Positions 11,755 through 23,210 of a DNA stretch of 64,000 nucleotides are shown piece by piece (the first letter of the stretch is position 1; each line of letters opens with the position of its first letter). The DNA comes from Nilaparvata lugens (taxonomy: Eukaryota > Arthropoda > Insecta > Hemiptera > Delphacidae). The stretch spans positions 62,001 through 126,000 of the forward strand of contig NC_052507.1 in the NCBI RefSeq assembly GCF_014356525.2. The letters are read 5' to 3'. A model generated the notes under the pieces. It was not told the DNA's origin, ran no database searches, and saw only the letters and a list, made by a program, of their open reading frames with translations. A program made the position numbers and the translations under genes.

Positions 11755-11863
11755 TTATTATTTATTAGCATCAATTACTAATCGTTATTGAACAGGAATC
11801 AAATTCAATGAATCTCATCTTATTTGAATCTCTTATTATTCCCACCTGTAGACTGGCTCTACA
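11755..11863 (+). repeat. 109-bp direct repeat, right
   Basis: Second copy of 10952-11060. The pair brackets 694 bp, as a very long target duplication or a tandem duplication would. Confidence 0.85.
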
Positions 11864-12502
11864 ATAATAATTATTGAGTGATAAATCTTGTGCGACCTGA
11901 GCACTCTGACACCAGACCTGAGACACTCAGGTCACTAGATATTTTTCATCCAATAACATCTGCTGATGACAGAATGAAGCGAATCTAATCTAAGGTCGGA
12001 TTCAAGCACTACGAGATTCGGCGTTGTTTCGAGGCCACACAATCAGAGCCCTGCAATCTGGCCAAACAAAATATGTGCAAGTCCCTAACCCACAACGTGA
12101 AAGTGGCCTTTGTGCCGTGTGTGCTGTATCTGTGTTGTGCCGTGTGTGCTGTATCTGTGTTGTGCCGTGTTGTGGTTGAGGAAATCCCCAGCCAGATAGC
12201 GCCAGCGTCGGCTGCAAATTAAACATCGGTTACCGGCCCAAAATCATGGCAATCAAACACTCAAATCCCTGGAAATTGCATCGGCAAAAGGCTGCACACT
12301 CAATCGCTATATTTCCCTCGCTTTGGTTTTGTTCTCAGTTCCACCGGCCTCTGTTGATAGTGGCTCTTGCTGCTGTTTTTACAATACAAATGTACCGTTC
12401 TGCATTTCTCTTATGTTTATATGGTCTTCATTTACAGCGAAACGCAGCCATAGATGTTCTTGAAATAGACAGGATTTTTGACTTTTGCGTCGACGTATAT
12501 AG

Positions 12503-12656
12503 CTAAGAATAAGAATAAGAATTTATTTGCCATTAAACATAAAACATCAATGCAAAGGATTCGTCAACAAAATAAAATTTGAAATACATATTACAATATA
12601 ATATATAACATGAAAACTAATTATAGCTCACAGTCTAGCAATACTACTAATATCAC
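12503..12656 (-). mobile_element. 3' end of a non-LTR retrotransposon
   Basis: Read on the - strand it ends in a (ATTCTT)n-type tail (+ strand AAGAATAAGAATAAGAATTT). It is the same 3' end as the longer copy at 31775-32590, which contains reverse-transcriptase sequence. Here the element is cut after about 150 bp, where the Helitron fragment starts. Confidence 0.7.
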
Positions 12657-12846
12657 AGTGTTGATCTTTTGGAGGTTCCACGCCATGCCCGATTCAGTGT
12701 GTGTGAGTTCTTCCATTTAAACCAATAAGCGAGAAGCACCTGGATGCAAAATGCCGCATCGCCCCTCCTCAGGTGTATATCCAGCTAAAGTTTTTTCATG
12801 AGATGTATTAGCTATTTGGCGGTACGAAGTTCGCCGGGCCAGCTAG
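12657..12846 (+). mobile_element. 3' half of a Helitron
   Basis: Matches 33263-33451 of the complete 779-bp Helitron in D2. The 3' terminus is a hairpin (GGCGGTAC-GAA-GTTCGCC) followed by GGGCCAGCTAG and a host T. The 5' part was removed by the deletion that joins it to the retrotransposon fragment. Confidence 0.8.
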
Positions 12847-13633
12847 TTCATCATAAATCAGCTGTCGAGTGGATAATTAATTGCATGCAATGACGCATGT
12901 AATTGATATCTCAATGTAACTTAGTAAAAAATCAGCTGTCGTGTGGACTATTCATTGCATGCAATGACGCATGCAATTAATAAGTGAAAGTGAACATAGT
13001 ATTTTTTCTCGTCCTTTCTCTGCTTCCAACTAGAGCTGACCTGTTGCCAGTATATCTTGAAGGTGATTAGCTTTTGATGTTAGTATTTCTTCATACTAAC
13101 TTCATACAGCCATTACCCGTTTCCACACCGATATCTTGCCGACACGACATACAGACAGGATTTACTCTGATGGACAGTATAAGAGAAGGCTGTGGCTTAT
13201 AACTGCGCGAGGTCCACTGTTCACAGAACTACTAGTCATAGAGAAACAAGAAGATACCCCAGAATGTCCATGTTCCAATTTTCAATGTTAGTTGAAGCTG
13301 ATAGTCCTAGTACTTATTTTTCGTGAAGCTATTTGACGCTGGTAGTGTCTCTTACTCTACCGCTCTTATACTCTTACCCAGCTCGAACAGTAATAATAGA
13401 CAGTAGTCGACAGTAATCGGCTTGAATTTAACAAGAATCAGTGCTTGAAATGTGGAATATTAACGCCCCATACCATAGAATATTTTCTTATGCTATATCT
13501 TCTCTATTATACTAGTAGTTCTGTGAGCAGTAGACCTCGCGCAGTTATAACGACGTCCCAGACCATAAGCACATCCACACTGATACAATAACTATATATT
13601 TGATCAGATCATGCTTACACAAGATTTAATTAT

Positions 13634-13668
<35 letters not shown>

Positions 13669-13970
13669 TATATTATATATATATATATATATAATATATA
13701 TATATATATAACGCTTTCCGGAATTTAGCGCGAGAAAACCAGAAGACATCTAGGCGCCCAGACGTTCTGTTATAAGTTCTTTCATCCTATTTAATAGTGC
13801 ACAAAAATTGCATTTAATGAGGCATGCAATGAGGAATGCAATTTATAGTCTAAACAGCTGTTAATTTTTTACCAAGTTACATTGAGGTATTGAATCGCAT
13901 GCGTCATGGCATGCAATTTATAGTCAACTCGACAGCTGATTTATGATGAATAGTTCTATAGTCTGATTTT
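12847..13970. repeat. Inverted pair of family-B elements
   Basis: Left arm: TCAGCTGTCGAGTGGATAAT...GCATGC-rich...CGCGAGGTCCACTGTTCACA (to 13232). Right arm: the reverse complement from 13503 to about 13960. B elements end ACTAGTAGTTCTGTGA. Family-A sequence flanks both arms, so the whole is a large imperfect palindrome. Another B copy lies at 23211-23612 and the equivalent pair in D2 at 33465-34370 plus 39823-39960. Confidence 0.8.
13637..13711. repeat. (AT)n microsatellite
   Basis: About 75 bp of alternating AT with two AA interruptions. D2 has only a short TATATATA at the corresponding place (about 34241). Confidence 0.95.
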
Positions 13971-14430
13971 CACTCTAATATTGACGTATGAAGGAGGCTC
14001 CTTTTACCTTTTTTATTATCCTTGAAATGCAAAGTTTCCAAAAACCTTGTATATACGTCGACGCGCAATTTAAAAAGGATCACACCTGTCAAATTTCATG
14101 GAAATCTTTACCGCGTTTCGCCGTAAATGCGCAACATATAAACATATAACATTTAAACGTTCAAACATTTAAACATTTAGGCCCGGTTACACAACAACCG
14201 GTTAATTTTAACCGTGATTAATTTCACGAAAACCAATCAGAGAAGGTGTTTTTGAAAAGACGGTTTCTCTGATGCGTTCTCGTGGAATTAATCACGGTTA
14301 AAACTTAACCGGCTGTTGTGCAACCGGCACTAAAAAATTTAAACATTTGAATATTAATTTAAACATTAAGAGAAATGCCAAACCATCGACTTGAATCTTA
14401 GACCTCACTTAGCTCGGTCAATTATATTCT
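13965..14430 (-). repeat. Family A copy, reverse, with MITE insertion
   Basis: Reverse complement of family A (ends ...AGACCTCACTTAGCTCGGTCAAT). It is interrupted by the foldback MITE at 14180-14332. Confidence 0.8.
14180..14332. mobile_element. ~150-bp foldback MITE (GCCCGGTT family)
   Basis: Nearly palindromic: starts GCCCGGTTACACAACAACCG and ends with the complementary CCGGCTGTTGTGCAACCGGC. The arms contain AACCGTGATTAATTTCACGA and CCAATCAGAGA inverted. Second copy at 40170-40322. No coding capacity. Confidence 0.8.
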
Positions 14431-15200
14431 ATACGTATCATATCTTGTAACATGTCCTTTTGATAAATAGTAGATAGTTATAGTAGCCTAGTTGCAGTAT
14501 TCATGGTCCAAAGCTGCGTACAGACTCATGCGTCATGAACTCCAACTACTATCGGACCATAGCCAACTGTAGTAAATGCTTTAAATATTAACTTTACTTC
14601 ATTAACATCTAGTAAACACCAATTTGAATATCAGAGTAATAAACTAATAAATAAAATTCCGGAAGACTTTATTAAGGATAAAATAACAAAAACAAAATGA
14701 GATTAACAAGATCTTGGGTAAAACAGAACTATTGTTTTAAAATTGAGAATTGAGTTGGCTAAATCAACAATTTTTGGCAATATTAATTGTGTAAAAATTA
14801 TTAGAACTTGACAATTTTTATATTATTTTTCTGTGTATCTATATTCTGTTTATCAAGTACTTGACTATTGATAAAATTCAACATCCATAGATTATTTACC
14901 ATATATCAACAGAATTGTATCATTTGTACTGCTGTTATTAGTTAAAAAATGTATTTCTTATTTTTAGAACTCGTGGCTGGAGCTCAAGGCTTCTTTTTCC
15001 GGTCACGCCAAAAACTATTGTAATTTAATGATTATTATGTTTGTAAAAATATTTTTTGTATTTGGAAATAAATTGATTTGAATTTTCGTGCGGTTGACTA
15101 TTATAGTAATGAGATTGATGACCAACAAAACTCAAGCCATCCCGAAACACCGGCCTAACGCCATTCTATACCCAACCTAACCCTAGAAAAGCGGCTAAAA
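14431..15200. other. No feature recognised
   Basis: AT-rich interval. A partial TGCGTACAGA motif near 14514 recalls the TTAA MITE. Otherwise I see nothing that supports a gene or RNA. Confidence 0.5.
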
Positions 15201-15424
15201 TACAGAGTTTTGCCCTTTGGCGAGTGTCGACAAGATGATAAATGGCGACGGAGAATTCGTTAGACACTTTAATGGAAGACCAGCATTGAGTCGGGACCAG
15301 ATAAGGCGGGTTTACGCTCACCTTCATTCCCAATGTAACTACTTGACAAGTCCCACATCAGCGCTCCCGTTTATAGCCCTTATTAATCTCTCCCATATCC
15401 GTGAATTGGGAGCTGGGTTTATGG

Positions 15425-15792
15425 TGAGTCCACGATATAATGGCAGTGGAGGAAGATGGGAGGAAAGCGTTACCGATTCTATCCCTTGCCTTTGCCCTTT
15501 ATAGAGGATAGGTGATATCAGTATATCTGATATCACATTAACTGTTTATTCTTGTTTACAATATCAGAGTTAAAATATTTTATTCGTCAAGGATAAATAT
15601 TCTTCAATTATTTAATATATATTTTCAAAATTGAGATAAAATATTTTGTTCATTTATTATATTAATTGAAAACTGATCTGGCAACGTTGCTGAGTCAGAG
15701 ATAGCAGTAGATAGTGGTATCTGCTTTGTCGAATGATAGACAAGGATAGCAACACCAAAGTTGATCAAATACTGCCATTATAACATGGACCT
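15425..15792. mobile_element. Family-M element, uninterrupted
   Basis: GTCCACGATATAATGGCAGT at the left and ACTGCCATTATAACATGGAC at the right, about 370 bp. It matches 40872-41066 plus 44158-44309 in D2, where a Helitron has split it. Confidence 0.75.
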
Positions 15793-16059
15793 CAATACTA
15801 GTAGTTCTGTGAACAGTAGACCTCGCGCTCACTGAGTTACATTGGCCTGTTGTTATGTTTTCTCAAAAATTAATAAATAATCTATCAACTTAAAATGTCT
15901 AGAAAAAATCCTTAATAAACTTAGAGCTTTCTGTCCTATATCGTACCGTGACGTGTCGTCCCGGAATGTGAGTGTGAGCGCTGTTATCAGGTCTGACTGC
16001 AACTGTCTACAAAGTTGATGGAAAGATACATTTTCAAGATGTTCGATGTTTTTGAACGG

Positions 16060-16400
16060 GTGGTATTATAGTCAACTGTCTACTAACGTTAATGGAAAGA
16101 TACATTTTCATGATGTTCGTTGTTTTTGAACGGGTAGTATTATAGTCCACTAGACAGCTGATTTATGATGAATAATTCTATAGTCTGATTTTTACTCCAA
16201 TATTGGCGTATGAAGGAGGCTCCGTTTTCCTTTTATATTATCATTGAAATGTAAAATTTCCAAAAACACTGTATATACGTCGACGTGCAATTAAAAAAGG
16301 AACATACCTGTCAAATTTCATGAAAATCTATTACCGCGTTTCGCCGTAAATGCGAACTTTAAAACATATAAACATTCAAACATTTAAACATTAAGAGAAA
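16060..16400 (-). repeat. Family A copy, reverse
   Basis: GTCCACTAGACAGCTGATTT through CATTAAGAGAAATGCC. The segment just to its left (15870-16080) is homologous to the start of R1 in reverse. Confidence 0.8.
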
Positions 16401-16480
16401 TGCCTAGCTTTGTGCAACTTGCGATTCTGTTTCCATATGTGTGTTTCTACACATATTCCATGTGCTCAAATAATCGGATT

Positions 16481-17044
16481 GTTTTTCTTTGGTGATTGTA
16501 TTATAATCAAAGCTGCCTAATCAATGAGGCTCACGATATATGTTGAACACGGGATACTTTATGTTTAAAAAATATAGATTAGTTGAGCATTTATGAGTCG
16601 TGTAGGTCTTCTTCTTCTTCTAAATAAAGATGAATAATTATTGAGGACTGAAAATTTTGTGAAGTGAACAACTACAAGATTTGACCCATTTCGGGCTACG
16701 TGTAACCTTACCTAAATTTGGGAGAGGTATAGCACAAGGCTAACTCATTTTTTCTCTCCCTATCTTCTTGATGATGTACTTATTGTATGAATCAATAATG
16801 AATAAAGAAAAGTTACTCTTATAATTCAATTCCTGTGAATGGTTGGTTGGTTATTGACATCAGCACTCTCGAAAACTATTGTAATTTTTTTTAGAGTACA
16901 TTTGCACAAAATAACGGTTATGTAGGAAATAAAATAAATTTTAGGCGGAGGGAAATATGGGTAGTCCTACCGGACCATATACAATCCTATACAAATAATG
17001 AGAAAGACATATAAATTGAATATGAATAAATAGAGAAATGCTTC
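16481..17044. other. No feature recognised
   Basis: AT-rich spacer between D1 and the 17-kb duplication. Nothing recognisable. Confidence 0.5.
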
Positions 17045-18985
17045 TCCTTTTCACTTAGGTGTACTGGACGTTGTTCATGAAGTGAAGAATATAGAAAAAT
17101 TCAAGTACCCTTCTTAGAAAAGGTTCTTAGATTTCTATTTTTATCCTATTATATTAAGCGAGCAATTTCTGTATTTATATATCTGGTTATTTTTATATCT
17201 GGCTATTTTCATATCTGGTTATTTCTATATCTGGCTATTTTTATATCTGGTTATTTATGTTTAACAGATCTCGAAAACGGCTCTAACGATTTCCACGAAA
17301 TTTGGAACATAGTGGGTTTATGATATAAAAATTCGATTGCACTAGGTCTCATCTTCGAGAAAACTCGCTGAAGTACATGAAAAGGAGAAATTCATCCTTG
17401 GCTTAATCAGCTGTGTATAGTAGAAAAGTGAGTGAGCGAGTGAGTATGTGAAAAATCAAAATATCGCATCCCCGAAGTTCATAAGATGACATATAGCCAG
17501 CTGTGAAATATAAACACGATTATTTTAGAGAATTGTGTTCTGTTTATCAATAAATATGAAAATAACGAGCGAAGCTCGGTGCTCCGATATTTTATATGAA
17601 GTGAGGATTACGATAACTATAATGATGGTGGTCTTCATGTAGATGATGATTATGGTTATGATGCCGAAGAGATGACACTTGTAAGCTCCACTCAATGAGT
17701 CAAAAATATGAATGAAAGTGTATCACTGTCACAACAATATCATTGCAACACCAAACTTTTGAAAGAACGAGTCTTTTCATTGAATGAATCAACTTAATTG
17801 AAAAACGATTCCATTGAATCAGTCCCGGTTCATATCTGTCACAATCAAATCCAACGTAGGTAATTCTATGAGAATGGAGAGCTTTTGTGATCTGTGATTG
17901 AGAATGAACGCCATAATGACAATGAGAGCCATACTGTTTCATCATGGATATCAATATTATTGTATTGTATCCATTGAGACAGTGGATTATTCGAGACTTG
18001 ATATGGATTAGTTGATTATTCGGATCGTGAATTATTCGACATAGATTATATTATTAGATCGGTTGATTATTCGTATCAGGAAAGCTGCCACTCAATAATC
18101 AGGAACCATGAAAATTATTGGATTCTCGATGTAGATTAGTAGATTATTCTGATATTTTTCAGGGCAGCCTTCTCTCATTAGACCTATAGTTACTATACTC
18201 TTGTTCCTATATAGTAGCTGTATTTATATCAGTAGTCGAGTCGATCAATTGACAGTCGATTGTTCAGGTCTTTGTTAGTACATTAGCCACTTAATATCTG
18301 GAAGCTAAGTAGTGAATTATATAACAGTCGATAAAGAGACTCTCAAGTATAAGAATAGTCAAACATTTATATTATAACATAAATATTATAACACGTAACA
18401 CAACAAAGAAGTCACACAGAGTCTCTTTACACATTATATACTCTTCTGTGGTATGGAATACCCCATCCATGAATGAACTTTTCAACTTTTTTTTCAAAGT
18501 CATAAAGATCTTCACAATTTTCCAAATGAGTAGAACATTTTTTGATAAATTCAAGGCTCATTTAACTTATGTTGGCTTTCTTCAAGAAACGCTGTTCTGT
18601 TGTATATAGTGAGGTCCACGTTATAATGGCAGTGTTTGATTAGCAATGGTACTGCTATCCTTGTCTATCATCCAATAAAGCGGATAGCGCTATCTCTCTC
18701 TCGCTTTGCTTGTTGCCAGATCGTCTTTCAGCAATGTAGAATTGATAATTGATTAACAGAATATTCCATCTTAATTATGCAAATTCATTATGAAATTATT
18801 GAAAAATATAATTTCTTGCTTAATAAAATATAATTAACAAGCTTACCCGGCGAACTTCGTACCGCCAAAAAGTCAATGTATCTCATGTCACACTTGACTA
18901 TTTGGTGAATCATGAAATTTATCTGACAATCAATATCATCATTCATATACGGACTTCCTATGTGCCATTTTAATACCAGTAAACA
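17045..18985 (+). repeat. 1.9-kb direct duplication, copy 1
   Basis: Collinear with 19931-21819 at high identity, differing mostly by 1-3-bp indels. It contains a family-H element (17144-17591), about 1 kb of unexplained sequence (17600-18600), one family-M end (18606) and the reverse 3' hairpin of a Helitron (18838-18870). Confidence 0.9.
17144..17591 (+). mobile_element. Family-H Helitron-like element
   Basis: Begins TCCTATTATATTAAGCGAGC after an A. The interior has a short TATCTGGTTATTTTTATATC repeat. Ends with the perfect hairpin CGAGC-GAA-GCTCG (17566-17578) and GTGCTCCGATATT. Non-coding. A canonical CTAG end is missing. Confidence 0.5.
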
Positions 18986-19149
18986 TTTTTATCACAGAGT
19001 GACGTTTATTACAGCTGGTATAAGTTTAGATGCTAAATCATATTATCACAGCATGATCTTGAATCATGATAGTTTTCCCGTTCTACATTAGCCGCTCAGC
19101 TAACAATTTCGAAAACAGAGGTCTGTGGAATTGATTAATATATAATTAC

Positions 19150-19826
19150 TACTCGCCATATCCGTCTAGCCAGGGGGATCCGCCCCCTGGACCCCCGGAT
19201 GGATCGTCCAAGAATGAGATCAGCAGGCTCGCTACGCTCGCCTGCATTTTTCATTCGAGCATTTTTATCATATGTTAGGACGATCCAGTCGGGGGTCCAG
19301 ACTAAACGTCTGGCTAAACGGATATGGCGAGGGAAGCGAGCCTGACGGCTAGTAATATACTATTCCCAGGAATAGCTCTGATTGAAGTAGCAGTGCTCAA
19401 TCAATTTTTCCGTGATAAATGCATTTCAATCTTCAACTTGGTGGCAACCTAACAAAGTCAACTCAACTTAATGCCAACCTGACAAAATTATTAATTTAGT
19501 TACCAGTTAACAACTGTTTCGAAGAGGTACTCTCTCTAGATTATAGTTCTATATTAACATATGGTATGGCCTTTTTTCAATTATAATTGAGAGAATGAGA
19601 AGAATACGGATGCTAAAAGACGAACTTTAAACCCTTAAAAACCACCCTTTGAGTTAAAATATGCCAAAGATAAATAGCGCCTCTAAAGGGCCACTGAACA
19701 TACCTACCAAATTTGAACGTTTTGGTCCGGTAGATTTTTAGTTATGCGAGTGAGTGAGTGAGTCAGTCAGTCAGTCAGTCATCAGTCAGTGAGGCCATTT
19801 CGCTTTATATATATAGATTAGCCCCC
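19150..19826 (-). mobile_element. Helitron family K, rearranged copy
   Basis: On the - strand the 5' end is TCTATATATATAAAGCGA (19826 downward), then a GAGT/CAGT microsatellite. The same interior recurs in the Helitron at 41073-44152 and at 55258-56580. The far end is an inverted pair of Helitron 3'-type termini (19157-19345), including CTAGT at about 19357 in + orientation. Confidence 0.6.
19157..19345. repeat. Inverted repeat of Helitron 3' ends
   Basis: GCCATATCCGTCTAGCC at the left and GGCTAAACGGATATGGC at the right. GGATCGTCC and GGACGATCC also pair inside. The left arm contains CCAGGGGG-ATCCG-CCCCCTGG, an 8-bp GC stem. Confidence 0.75.
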
Positions 19827-19930
19827 ATTAAATTTTCTACACATACTCAACTTTAAATACAGAAGTTTTCGGGCTGAAAACAAGAACAAATTACAACTTG
19901 AGAAAAGCTGCTGCTTCTTCCACCTTGCTC

Positions 19931-21819
19931 CACCTTTTCACTTTGGTGCACTGGACCTTATACATGAAGTGAAGAATATAAAAAAATTCAAGTACCCTTC
20001 TTAGAAAAATTCCTAGATTTCTATTTTTATCCTATTATATTAAGCGAGCAATTTCTGTATTTATATATTATCTGGTTATTTTTATATCTGGCTATTTTTA
20101 TATCTGGCTATTTTTATATCTGGTTTTTTCTATATCTGACTATTTTTATATCTGGTTATTTATGTTTAACAGATCTCGAAAACGGCTCCAACGATTTTCA
20201 CGAAATTTCGAACATAGTGGGTTTATGATATAAAAATTCGATTGCACTAGGTCTCATCTTCGAGAAAACTCGCTGAAGTACATGAAAAGGAGAAATTCAT
20301 CCTTGGCTTAATCAGCTGTGTATAGTAGAAAAGTGAGTGAGCGAGTGAGTATGTGAAAAATCAAAATATCGCATCCCCGAAGTTCATAAGATGACATATA
20401 GCCAGCTGTAAATATAACACGATTATTTTAGAGAATTGTGTTCTGTTTATCAATAAATATGAAAATAACGAGCGAAGCTCGGTGCTCCGATATTTTATAT
20501 GAAGTGAGGATTACGATAACTATAATGATGGTGGTCTTCATGTAGATGATGATTATGGTTATGATGCCGAAGAGATACACTTGTAAGCTCCACTCAAGAG
20601 TCAAAATATTAATGAAAGTGTATCACTCTCACAACAATATCATTGCAACACCAAACTTTTGAAAGAACGAGTCTTTTCATTGAATGAATCAACTTAATTG
20701 AAAAACGATTCCATTGAATCAGTCCCGGTTTATATCTGTCACAATCAAATCCAATACGTAGGTAATTCTATGAGAATGGAGAGCTTTTGTGATCTGTGAT
20801 TGAGAATGAACGTCATAATGACAATGAGAGTCATACTGTTTCATCATGGATATCAATATTATTGTATTGTATCCATTGAGACAGTGGATTATTCGAGACT
20901 TGATATGGATTAGTTGATTATTCGGATCGTGAATTATTCGACATAGATTATATTATTAGATCGGTTGATTATTCGTATCAGGAAAGCTGCCACTCAATAA
21001 TCAGGAACCATGAAAATTATTGGATTCTCGATGTAGATTAGTAGATTATTCTGATATTTTTCAGGGCAGCCTTCTCTCATTAGACCTATTGTTACTATAC
21101 TCTTGTTCCTATATAGTAGCTGTATTTATATCAGTAGTCGAGTCGATCAATTGACAGTCGATTGTTCAGGTCTTTGTTAGTACATTACCACTTAATATCT
21201 GGAAGCTAAGTAGTGAATTATATAACAGTCGATAAAGAGACTCTCAAGTATAAGAATAGTCAACATTTATATTATAACATAAATATTATAACACGTAACA
21301 CAACAAAGAAGTCACACAGAGTCACTTTACACATTATATACTCTTCTGTGGTATGGAATACCCCATCCATGAATGAACTTTCAACTTTTTTTTCAAAGTC
21401 ATAAAGATCTTCACAATTTTCCAAATGAGTAGAACATTTTTTGATAATTCAAGGCTCATTAACTAATATTTGGCTTTCTTCAAGAAACGCTGTTCTGTTG
21501 TATATAGTGAGGTCCACGTTATAATGCAGTGTTTGATTAGCAATGGTACTGCTACCTTGTCTATCATCCAATAAAGCGGATAGCGCTATCTCTCTCTCGC
21601 TTTGCTCTGTTGCCAGATCGTCTTTCAGCAATGTAGAATTGATAATTGATTACAGAATATTCCATCTTAATTATGCGAATTCATTATGAAATTATTGAAA
21701 AATATATTTCTGCTTAATAAATATAATTAACAAGCTTACCCGGCGAACTTCGTACCGCCAAAAAGTCAAGTATCTCATGTCACACTTGACTATTTGGTGA
21801 ATCATGAATTTATCTGACA
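19931..21819 (+). repeat. 1.9-kb direct duplication, copy 2 (ends in a gap)
   Basis: Second copy of 17045-18985. It includes a family-H element with hairpin at 20469-20481 and stops at the N run, so the assembly broke inside the duplication. Confidence 0.9.
20030..20494 (+). mobile_element. Family-H Helitron-like element
   Basis: TCCTATTATATTAAGCGAGC start and CGAGC-GAA-GCTCG hairpin near the end. Near-identical to 17144-17591. Confidence 0.5.
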
Positions 21820-21919
21820 NNNNNNNNNNNNNNNNNNNNNNNNNNNNNNNNNNNNNNNNNNNNNNNNNNNNNNNNNNNNNNNNNNNNNNNNNNNNNNNNN
21901 NNNNNNNNNNNNNNNNNNN
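21820..21919. other. Assembly gap (100 N)
   Basis: Exactly 100 N, the conventional size for a gap of unknown length. Confidence 0.99.
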
Positions 21920-22081
21920 GGTATTAATATTATCACTCTTGTAATAAACAATACTTTTGGCAATTAGTTAACAATAATTCATATGAAGTAACAGTGTTTC
22001 ATTTCATCAGAATTTTGACAATAACGATATTATACTTGAATAGTTATGGAACCTGTACAAGTATATCAACTTTGTAATCTA

Positions 22082-22474
22082 TCCTATTATATTAAGCGAA
22101 CAATTTCTGTATAATTGTATATATTTCCATATCTGGTTATTTATGTTCAACGGATCTCGAAAACGGCTCTAACGATTTCCACGAAATTTGGAACATAGTA
22201 GGTTTATGATATAAAAATTCGATTGCACTAGGTCTCATCCTTGGGAAAACTCGCTGAACAACATTAAAAGGATAATTCATCCTTGGCTGAAACAGCTGTG
22301 GATAGTAAAGAAGTGAGTGAGCGAGTGAGTATGAGTAAGATCAAAATATTGCATCCCCCGAAATTCATGAGATGACGTATAGCCAGCTGTGAAATATAAA
22401 CACGATCATTTTAGAGAATTGTGTTCTGTTTATCAATAAATAAAAATAACGAGCGAAGCTCGGTGTCCCGATAT
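22082..22474 (+). mobile_element. Family-H Helitron-like element
   Basis: TCCTATTATATTAAGCGAAC start, hairpin CGAGC-GAA-GCTCG at 22450-22462, end TGTCCCGATATT. It abuts the Helitron at 22475. Confidence 0.5.
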
Positions 22475-22846
22475 TACTATAATAAAGGAAAGAACCGGCT
22501 TATACTCGTACGGGATAGAAGATTATGTTTACAAATCAGGTCTGAGCTACTGGACTGATAACTTGAGATTTTGCATATTGAAATTCGGATTGGTTTCTAC
22601 GGATTTGCAGATTTGACGCCTAGTGAGATCGGACTCCCCAGCCAGCACTATAAATGGAATAATAAATTGCATAAATCTATAAAATCTATAAAAATTCTTC
22701 TATATAAATTCTTAATTAACCGAGGATGGTTACAAGCCTATTTTAAATTCTTGAAAATTTCATTACGTCAAGTTTCCAGTTTGTCAAGTTCTAATATACC
22801 TTTTCGAGTTAAAATAGACCCTTGCGAAGCATGGGTTACCAGCTAG
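22475..22846 (+). mobile_element. ~370-bp non-autonomous Helitron
   Basis: The 3' end is textbook: ACCCTTGC-GAA-GCATGGGT hairpin (one mismatch), a short spacer TACCAG, then CTAG (22843-22846) followed by T. The 5' end ACTATAATAAAGGAAAGAAC is less clear because the expected TC is not intact. No Rep/helicase coding sequence. Confidence 0.7.
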
Positions 22847-22856
22847 TAAACAACGA

Positions 22857-23175
22857 TTTACCGAGCGAAGTGAGGTCTAAGATTCAAGTCGACGGTTTTG
22901 CATTTCTTTTTATCATTTATTTATTTATTAGGTTAGCACAAACAATACAAATATGTATATATGTTTATATGCTACGCATTTACAGCGAAATGCGGTAGTA
23001 GATTTTCATGAAATTTGACAGGTACGTTCCTTTTTAAATTGCGCGTCGACATATCAACAACGCTCTTGAAAATTTTGCATTTCCAGGATAATATAAAAGG
23101 AAAAAGGAGCCTCCTTCATACGCCAATATTAGAGTAAAAATCAGACTATAGAATCATTCATAATAAATCAGCTGA
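22857..23175 (+). repeat. Family A copy
   Basis: ACCGAGCGAAGTGAGGTCTA through GACTATAGAATCATTCATAA. Confidence 0.8.
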
Positions 23176-23210
23176 CAAGTGATTACACAGATGTGTGGAG
23201 AAGCCAGTCT

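Larger units (their letters stand above)
11877..16480 (+). repeat. Segmental duplication D1 (compact copy)
   Basis: Collinear with 31150-44530 (D2), from GCGACCTGAGCACTCTGACACC to the CTTTGTGCAACTTGCGATTC block. D1 lacks the insertions found in D2. The LTR element's target AGGA is intact at 13832-13835, and the family-M MITE is uninterrupted (15425-15792). D1 has instead lost about 1.3 kb around 12657, relative to D2 31936-33264. No host gene is recognised inside. Confidence 0.9.

Noticed and set aside
12002..12506. Frames on both strands near TGTGCTGTATCTGTGTTGTGCC
   Set aside because: The region is a short internal tandem (GTGTTGTGCCGTGT) within the D duplication. The same frames in D2 are broken differently.
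15217..15420. About 70-codon frame (GEFVRHFNGRPALSRDQIRR) nearly identical at 40665-40870
   Set aside because: Tempting as a small gene, but the start is not an ATG in a good context, there are no splice sites, and identity is explained by the D1/D2 duplication. It runs into a family-M repeat.
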